DNA of 39,027 bases from Cytophagales bacterium (GTDB taxonomy: Bacteria > Bacteroidota > Bacteroidia > Cytophagales > Cyclobacteriaceae), in the NCBI GenBank assembly GCA_025358885.1, contig JANYHW010000059.1, forward strand, positions 1 through 39,027. The letters run 5' to 3'. Positions 34,588 to 39,027 of the stretch are shown here, piece after piece (position 1 is the first letter of the stretch; each line of letters opens with the position of its first letter). The position numbers were made by a program, and so were the translations under genes. The notes below the pieces were generated by a model, which was not told the DNA's origin, made no database searches, and was given only the letters and a program-made list of their open reading frames with translations.

Positions 34588-34609
34588 ACGGGCCCCGAGA
34601 GGCCCGTTT
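34584..34609 (-). terminator. Intrinsic terminator of hsp20
   Basis: On the minus strand AAACGGGCC and GGCCCGTTT (34601-34609 with 34586-34594) form a perfect 9-bp stem with a 6-base loop, followed by a run of five T. It starts 9 bp after the hsp20 stop and separates it from the eRF1-like gene. Confidence 0.9.
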
Positions 34610-34617
34610 CAGCAACG

Positions 34618-35079
34618 TTAGGAAACCGAAATTTCCCTGGAAGGCTTGGACACAGTCACATCCTTCTTGGGAATACTAATCTTCAAAATACCATCCTGGT
34701 ACTTTGCATCAATGTTGCCTTCCTTTACGTTTTCCGGTAAAGAGAAAGATCTGCTAAAAGAATTATAAGAGAACTCCTTTTTGGTGTATCCCTCTCTTTC
34801 TTCCTTCTTCTCTTCTTTTTTTTCTGAGCTGACCGTCAGCAAGTGGTCTTTCACTTCCACTTTGAAATCTTTCCTTACCAGACCAGGAGCAGCCAATTCC
34901 ACCAGATATTCCTTGGGTGATTCAGTAACATTGGCCGAAGGAACATTCATACCCAACCGCAGGGCTGAGAAAGGTGCTTCCAAATCCATATCCATGAAAT
35001 CAGAAGCGAGCATAGCTGGATTTAACCAATCTGAAAACAAGGTTGGCAATCCTCCGTTGTTTTTTACAAGCAGACTCAT
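34618..35079 (-). CDS. Hsp20 small heat shock protein
   Basis: 153-aa ATP-independent chaperone that holds unfolding proteins. Start at ATG 35079 (MSLLVKNNGG); a longer frame from 35127 is unlikely. The alpha-crystallin domain (about 46-140) has ELAAPGLVRKDFKVEVKDHLLTV, a charged loop of alternating Glu/Lys (87-96), YNSFSRSFSLP and the GILKISIPK motif; the C-terminus keeps an I-x-V anchor (REISVS). It is divergent from the second usp gene across 214 bp holding one Crp/Fnr-type site, and is closed by its own terminator. Confidence 0.95.
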   Translation of the reverse strand: MSLLVKNNGGLPTLFSDWLNPAMLASDFMDMDLEAPFSALRLGMNVPSANVTESPKEYLVELAAPGLVRKDFKVEVKDHLLTVSSEKKEEKKEEREGYTKKEFSYNSFSRSFSLPENVKEGNIDAKYQDGILKISIPKKDVTVSKPSREISVS

Positions 35080-35194
35080 AAGGGTTTGTTTTAAAATGTT
35101 TAACACCCAAATAAACCAATACAACACCTATCGTTTCAATGATGGATATCAATGATATTCAAGATTTTCATCCCGCGTACAAGCCTTGATATTG

Positions 35195-35208
35195 ATGATA
35201 AAAGTCAT
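35195..35208 (+). promoter_or_regulatory. FNR-geometry palindrome, site 4 (between hsp20 and second usp)
   Basis: ATGATAAAAGTCAT, one base from site 2. It is 86 bp before the usp start and 116 bp before the hsp20 start, so it could serve either or both divergent genes. Confidence 0.65.
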
Positions 35209-35293
35209 ATGAATTAATGATGCGTGTAATCCGATTTCCAAACCCGCTCCTTTACTTTTAGTCACCAACCAAGGCACTTTCAATGCATGAACC

Positions 35294-36133
35294 ATGAAAA
35301 ATATCCTCGTACCCATTGATTTTTCGGCATATTCTCTCGCCGCCGCCAGAATTGCCGCCGCAATCGCCTCCAAGACACAAGGAGAAATTCATTTGCTCCA
35401 CCTTACTGATATACCGGTTGGCTGGAATCAACAGTCTGTTGAAATTCAGCAAGAATATCCCATGCTTGAAGGCAGGCTTGTTGAAGCTAACATCAAGATT
35501 GAGAAGTTCAGCAAGCAGGTCTTTCTGAAGAATTGTAAGGTATTTACTCATGTCCAGGGAGGGGTTGCCTTCGAGCAAATCAGCCTCTTTGCGAAAAGAA
35601 ACAAGGCCAACCTCATTGTCATGGGTGTTCATGGTGCTGGTGAATCTGACGCGAAGTTCATCGGCTCTACTGCCCAACGGGTGCTCAGGACCGCGACATG
35701 CCCGGTACTTGGAGTTAAAAAAGACTACAACCTGGGGACCTTAAAGAAGTTGCTTTTTGCCTCAGATTTTGTCGAAGAGGCCGGCCCTGCCATCAACATC
35801 ATGAAGAACCTTGCCCAGGACATGGGTGCCAACATTGACCTGGCATATATCAACACACCCGGGCATTTTGTAGATGATATTACCGTGGAAAAGAGGATGG
35901 CGAAGTTTGATATCATACAAAACAAAGTCAAGTTCCATCATGTAATTCAAAACAGCAATGAGAAAGTTGAAGGTATTCTGCACTGTGCACAGAAACGCAA
36001 TGCCAACCTGATCGCCATGGTGACGCACCTCAGGGCACATAAGGCAAGTTACTTGTTGGGTGTAACCGAGAGTGTACTCTTTCATTCAACAATTCCCGTA
36101 CTGAGTTTTATTACCAATGAATCGCGCCACTAA
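35294..36133 (+). CDS. Universal stress protein, two Usp domains
   Basis: 279-aa tandem Usp. MKNILVPIDFSAYSLAA opens the first domain, whose ATP motif G-2X-G-9X-G-S is in MGVHGAGESDAKFIGSTAQ (about 111-129). The second domain (about 145-275, LKKLLFASDFVEEAGPAINI) lacks the full motif. It is a paralogue of the usp at 30484. It is preceded by a Crp/Fnr-type palindrome and followed 18 bp later by a repetitive helical protein, probably on the same transcript. Confidence 0.94.
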   Translation: MKNILVPIDFSAYSLAAARIAAAIASKTQGEIHLLHLTDIPVGWNQQSVEIQQEYPMLEGRLVEANIKIEKFSKQVFLKNCKVFTHVQGGVAFEQISLFAKRNKANLIVMGVHGAGESDAKFIGSTAQRVLRTATCPVLGVKKDYNLGTLKKLLFASDFVEEAGPAINIMKNLAQDMGANIDLAYINTPGHFVDDITVEKRMAKFDIIQNKVKFHHVIQNSNEKVEGILHCAQKRNANLIAMVTHLRAHKASYLLGVTESVLFHSTIPVLSFITNESRH

Positions 36134-36151
36134 TCATAAATCATAGCCAGC

Positions 36152-36772
36152 ATGAAAACGAAAAGAAATGAAGTACATAAACCACTCTTACAACGACTGG
36201 GTGAGGGTATGTTAAAAGCACAGCAGGAGATTGATGAGCTAGCCGTCCAACTCTCACTCGGGAAGGCGGATGCAAGAGACAAATTCGAAGAAATCAAACG
36301 TGGATTCAAAAGCAGGCTGGCTGATTTAAAGCAAGTATTGAAGACCGCTCTGAATCAACCTATACCCGTGGACCTGAAGATGAAGATACAAGAACTCGAA
36401 CTCCAGCTAAAGGTGGGCAAAGCCAAGTCAAAGCAATCATTCGACCTGCAACGTCAGGCGCTCATCGCTGCCACCCTTGCGTTGGAAGAAGATATCCGGA
36501 AAGCGCTGCAAGACGACGACGTATCCGACAACTTCAAGGATGAAGTCGAAAAATTCCTACTCAAACTTGAAATCCTACGTCTGAAGTTTGATATCAAGAA
36601 ATTCGAAATTAAAGATGCCTTCCGCGCTCAAATGAAAAAGGTGAGCAAGTCCATTGGAAAAATAGCCGAAAAGGCAAACCAGGTCGCCCACCCTGCAAAA
36701 GGCCATGAGACCTTCCGAAGAGAAATTACCGCAGCTTACAAAAGCCTGAAGGGAGCCGTTAAACACCTTTAG
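36152..36772 (+). CDS. Unknown highly charged helical protein with internal repeat
   Basis: 206-aa, Lys/Glu-rich, predicted all-helical coiled-coil protein, no signal peptide. An internal repeat is visible: ELAVQLSLGKADARDKFEE (29-47) and ELELQLKVGKAKSKQSFDL (81-99), with a weaker third copy near 150-175. I do not recognise a named family; the repeat style resembles small stress proteins of unknown role. It follows the second usp by 18 bp. It is convergent with the GH57 gene across 25 bp. Confidence 0.7.
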   Translation: MKTKRNEVHKPLLQRLGEGMLKAQQEIDELAVQLSLGKADARDKFEEIKRGFKSRLADLKQVLKTALNQPIPVDLKMKIQELELQLKVGKAKSKQSFDLQRQALIAATLALEEDIRKALQDDDVSDNFKDEVEKFLLKLEILRLKFDIKKFEIKDAFRAQMKKVSKSIGKIAEKANQVAHPAKGHETFRREITAAYKSLKGAVKHL

Positions 36773-36797
36773 CTGAAGCCCTTAGTTTCATAGAGGT

Positions 36798-38063
36798 TTA
36801 CAACACAGCGCCTTTTAGTTTCAACTTCCCATGATGGGCTTTGATTGTTCGTGATAAATCGCCGGTGTCAACACGGAGCGACAAATCACTCATCACATTC
36901 ATGAAATTCATAAACGCTTCATAGGGAGAGGCGTATGGACTAAAATAATTATGAACATTTCCGTCGTCTCCCGCTTTGGTCGACATATAGTAGAGGTGAT
37001 CGCTCGTTTGCAAGTAACGCCAGGCCGCAATCAGATTATGATCATTGGTCTTCTGAACGCCCGCCTCAAGTTTCTTTAGCGTTTCGAATGCATCCCGCTG
37101 CATATCATTTCCGAGCCAGGCCGACAAATCGTGTTCCTGATCTGCCCATGAAATCGGTTTTCTCGAAGTGACAATATCTACCGGTGACATAAGATTAATT
37201 GCCTCCGCCGGCGTTACCATTTCATATTTCCTGCTCGTGGCCAGCAGGCTTATGAAGCCTTCCATAAATTTGAAAATGCCATCCTGTCTCTTCTGATGCT
37301 CACCGAAAGTTTCATAGTCCATACTGAGAGTTACCAGATTTTCATTCCTGGGCATGGTGTCCAGCCACTGAACATATTTCCGGGGAGTCAGCGGCCATGA
37401 CTTCCAGTCTTTTTGCATGAACCGGAATGCGATGTCATCACTCAATCGATAGTTCCTGAAAAAAATCATCAGTCCATTTCTATCAACATGCTCATACAAA
37501 TGATGAGGGCTCCTTCCTGCCAGTACAGAATCAACACCATCAGCGAAGATACAATCAAATTCCAGATCACGTACCTGTCGACCGATGTCGTCGGAGTAAA
37601 TCAATTCCGTGTTCCGGAACACGGTCGGGTAGATTCCAAATAACTGGTAAACCTTTTCCTGGTGCATTTTCACCTGCACTGCGAATTCCTCAGGGCTCAT
37701 CAGGCAAGCCAGTGAATGGTAATAAGTTTCAGCGAGGAAGGACACCGAACCGGTGGCTGCCAATTTCCTGAAACTTTCAATTACCGCTGGAGCAAAGTGC
37801 TCCATCTGCTTCAGGGCAACCCCCGAAATGGAGAATGTAATCCTGATGTTAGGATACTGCGATATCAGCTTGAGCAACAATTCATTTGCAGGCAAATAGC
37901 AGTCTCGCGCGACCCGGCGCATAATGATCTGGTTCATTCCGTCATCGAAATAATCGCGGTGGGTTCCAATATCAAAGAAGCTGAATTGACCGAGTCTTCT
38001 TGGTTGATGTACCTGAAAATAGATATTCAGGTAACGTATGTCAGTCACTGTTCGTGAGTTCAT
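36798..38063 (-). CDS. Glycoside hydrolase family 57 (alpha-amylase type)
   Basis: 421-aa cytoplasmic enzyme acting on alpha-glucans such as glycogen or maltodextrin, or transferring glucan segments. GH57 motifs in order: HQP (residues 19-21), SGVALKQ, RNTELIYSD with nucleophile Glu153, and SMDYETFGEH with Asp249 as the likely acid/base. The start overlaps the stop of the upstream glycosyltransferase by 23 bp, so they are translated together; this GT4-GH57 pair suggests glycogen metabolism. Since the GT gene is interrupted upstream, transcription of this gene may be altered. Confidence 0.92.
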   Translation of the reverse strand: MNSRTVTDIRYLNIYFQVHQPRRLGQFSFFDIGTHRDYFDDGMNQIIMRRVARDCYLPANELLLKLISQYPNIRITFSISGVALKQMEHFAPAVIESFRKLAATGSVSFLAETYYHSLACLMSPEEFAVQVKMHQEKVYQLFGIYPTVFRNTELIYSDDIGRQVRDLEFDCIFADGVDSVLAGRSPHHLYEHVDRNGLMIFFRNYRLSDDIAFRFMQKDWKSWPLTPRKYVQWLDTMPRNENLVTLSMDYETFGEHQKRQDGIFKFMEGFISLLATSRKYEMVTPAEAINLMSPVDIVTSRKPISWADQEHDLSAWLGNDMQRDAFETLKKLEAGVQKTNDHNLIAAWRYLQTSDHLYYMSTKAGDDGNVHNYFSPYASPYEAFMNFMNVMSDLSLRVDTGDLSRTIKAHHGKLKLKGAVL

Positions 38064-38889
38064 GATAAATGGTATTTATTTTCTTAGCTGCCCTGTCCCA
38101 GGTAATTCTCTTGCACTCTTCCCCGCTCTCCTTTTTAATGGTATTCTTAAGACTGTTGTATGTCAGCAGGTCACAGATGGCACTGGCCAACGCTTCCGTG
38201 TCCCAAAAGTCAACTTTAATGGCATGGTTAACGACTTCAGAAACACCGGACTGTTTGGAAATTATTACGGGCACTCCCGCCATCATGGCCTCCAAAGGCG
38301 TTAGTCCAAATGGCTCTGATACAGATGGCATAACATACACGTTGCTGATCGCCCAGACCTGGTCCACCTTGGCGCTGTTCAGAAATCCGGTAAAGTGAAT
38401 GTGAGAAGATAATTTTAGCTCAGCGGCGTGCTCAATCATGGCCGGGAGCAGATCTCCGGATCCGGCCATCACGAAGTGCACCTGAGGAAATTTCTGCAGT
38501 ACTTTCTGAGCCGCATCAATAAAATACACGGGGCCTTTCTGGTGCGTGATCCGTCCGAGGAAAGTCACCACAGGTCCGCCTACAGATGGAAGCATGTCCT
38601 TCGCCCTGACCTGCTTTACCATTACTCCATTGTGAACCACTTCTACCTTGGATTCCTCAATTTGGTACCTGGAAACAATAATGTCTCTTGTCAAGCGGCT
38701 TACGGCAATAACCCGATCAGCCGCATCCATCCCCTTGCGTTCGATATCGAATATTTCCGAATTGATATGATCACCACCCCTATCAAATTCTGTAGCATGA
38801 ACATGAACGACCAGCGTCTTTCCAGAAACCCGTTTTGCTTCCATCCCGGCCGGGTACGTTAACCAATCATGGGCATGGATTACATCAAG
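38041..38889 (-). pseudogene. GT4 glycosyltransferase cut off by an IS element
   Basis: C-terminal two thirds of a family-4 glycosyltransferase. The frame is readable upstream of the internal ATG at 38844: codons 38842-38886 give DVIHAHDWLTYPAG, the conserved N-domain motif of such enzymes. Then come HVHATEFDR, HNGV, FLGRITHQKG and the EPFGLTPLE nucleotide-sugar motif. Upstream of about 38887 the similarity ends, an in-frame TAA lies at 38914-38916, and an IS5-like transposase begins on the other strand. The N-terminal portion (roughly 130-150 aa) must lie beyond the element, outside the window. The ATG at 38844 could give a 267-aa fragment lacking the N-domain. Likely role before disruption: glycogen-type glucan synthesis. 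Confidence 0.8.
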
Positions 38890-39027
38890 GGTATCTCTAA
38901 AAACCCTATCAATTTATCTATAAATTTTGTTTCTTGAGAAAAAGGAGAAAATAGATGAACAACAAATCGAGAGGATTATTTGACGAGCAGTTTCGGTTGG
39001 ATAAAATTGGTAAGCAAAACGACCCGT
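38889..39027 (+). mobile_element. IS5-like insertion sequence, left end, runs off the window
   Basis: Begins where the glycosyltransferase similarity ends (38887-38890, boundary inferred within a few bases) and carries a transposase start at 38955. The left sequence GGGTATCTCTAAAAACCC may be the terminal inverted repeat. The right end, target duplication and family cannot be verified here. Confidence 0.65.
38955..39027 (+). CDS. IS5-family transposase N-terminus (partial)
   Basis: 24 codons before the window edge, opening MNNKSRGLFDEQFRLDKIG and then KQNDP. The pattern S-L-F-D-E-x-F-R-L-x-K followed by GDP/NDP is the usual start of Bacteroidota IS5-type transposases. A strong AGGAG (38943-38947) sits 7 nt before the ATG, consistent with a self-contained mobile gene. 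The catalytic DDE part is outside the window. Confidence 0.65.
   Translation, partial: MNNKSRGLFDEQFRLDKIGKQNDP

Noticed and set aside
38890-38937. A simple one-base deletion as the cause of the break in the glycosyltransferase gene
   Set aside because: Another frame gives a plausible short stretch here, but it also soon meets a stop, and a transposase start with its own ribosome binding site follows on the opposite strand, so an insertion explains more.
1-39027. CRISPR arrays, tRNA or rRNA genes, phage genes
   Set aside because: No regularly spaced repeats, cloverleaf-like segments, rRNA sequence or phage proteins were seen by reading.

Overview
The window looks like a chromosomal segment of a Bacteroidota bacterium, probably of the Cytophagales type. 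The grounds are the kind of promoter found upstream of bTHX (a TTTG element 19 nt from a TAnnTTTG-like element), a bTHX ribosomal protein, a head-GIN-domain lipoprotein, a DUF1684 lipoprotein, LTA-synthase-like sulfatase, PorT-like barrel, weak ribosome binding sites and many lipobox proteins. The genus is not determined. I see no rRNA, tRNA or CRISPR.

Layout. (1) 1-4407 (+): a Y-family polymerase (DinB, cut by the left edge) followed by a short DnaE-like polymerase, an SOS-mutagenesis-like pair. (2) 14042-4414 (-): a promoter, the small ribosomal protein bTHX, then a trp leader peptide with three tandem Trp codons, a three-state attenuator, and trpE-G-D-C-F-B-[DUF1684 lipoprotein]-A-[amidase lipoprotein]. 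(3) 14247-23793: mixed-strand genes: a cysteine-containing unknown, a very large metallophosphoesterase/outer-membrane-barrel fusion with altered metal ligands, a GNAT, YebC, a GIN-domain lipoprotein, a membrane sulfatase and an outer-membrane barrel. (4) 23988-30338 (+): a coiled-coil protein, a Mla-type lipid transport set (permease, ATPase, MCE protein), a short ribosome hibernation factor, then a periplasmic adaptor (broken by a frameshift), an FtsX-like permease and a LolD-like ATPase. (5) 30484-36772: a stress or dormancy cluster with two universal stress proteins, a receiver-Crp/Fnr fusion regulator, a CHAD protein, a bacterial eRF1-like protein, Hsp20 and a repetitive helical protein. 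(6) 36798-39027: a GH57 glycosidase and a GT4 glycosyltransferase whose 5' part is cut off by an IS5-like element running off the right edge.

How the genes may work together. The trp operon appears to be controlled by ribosome-mediated attenuation and may share its promoter with bTHX. In the second half, four near-identical 14-bp palindromes (ATGAT-N4-GTCAT, the geometry of an FNR box) lie in front of the two Usp genes (one shared with hsp20), the receiver-Crp gene itself, and the operon that holds the Mla genes and the hibernation factor. I read this as a local regulon of the receiver-Crp protein linking protein quality control, ribosome silencing, envelope lipid transport and universal stress proteins. 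The sites are seen directly; the assignment to this regulator is inference.
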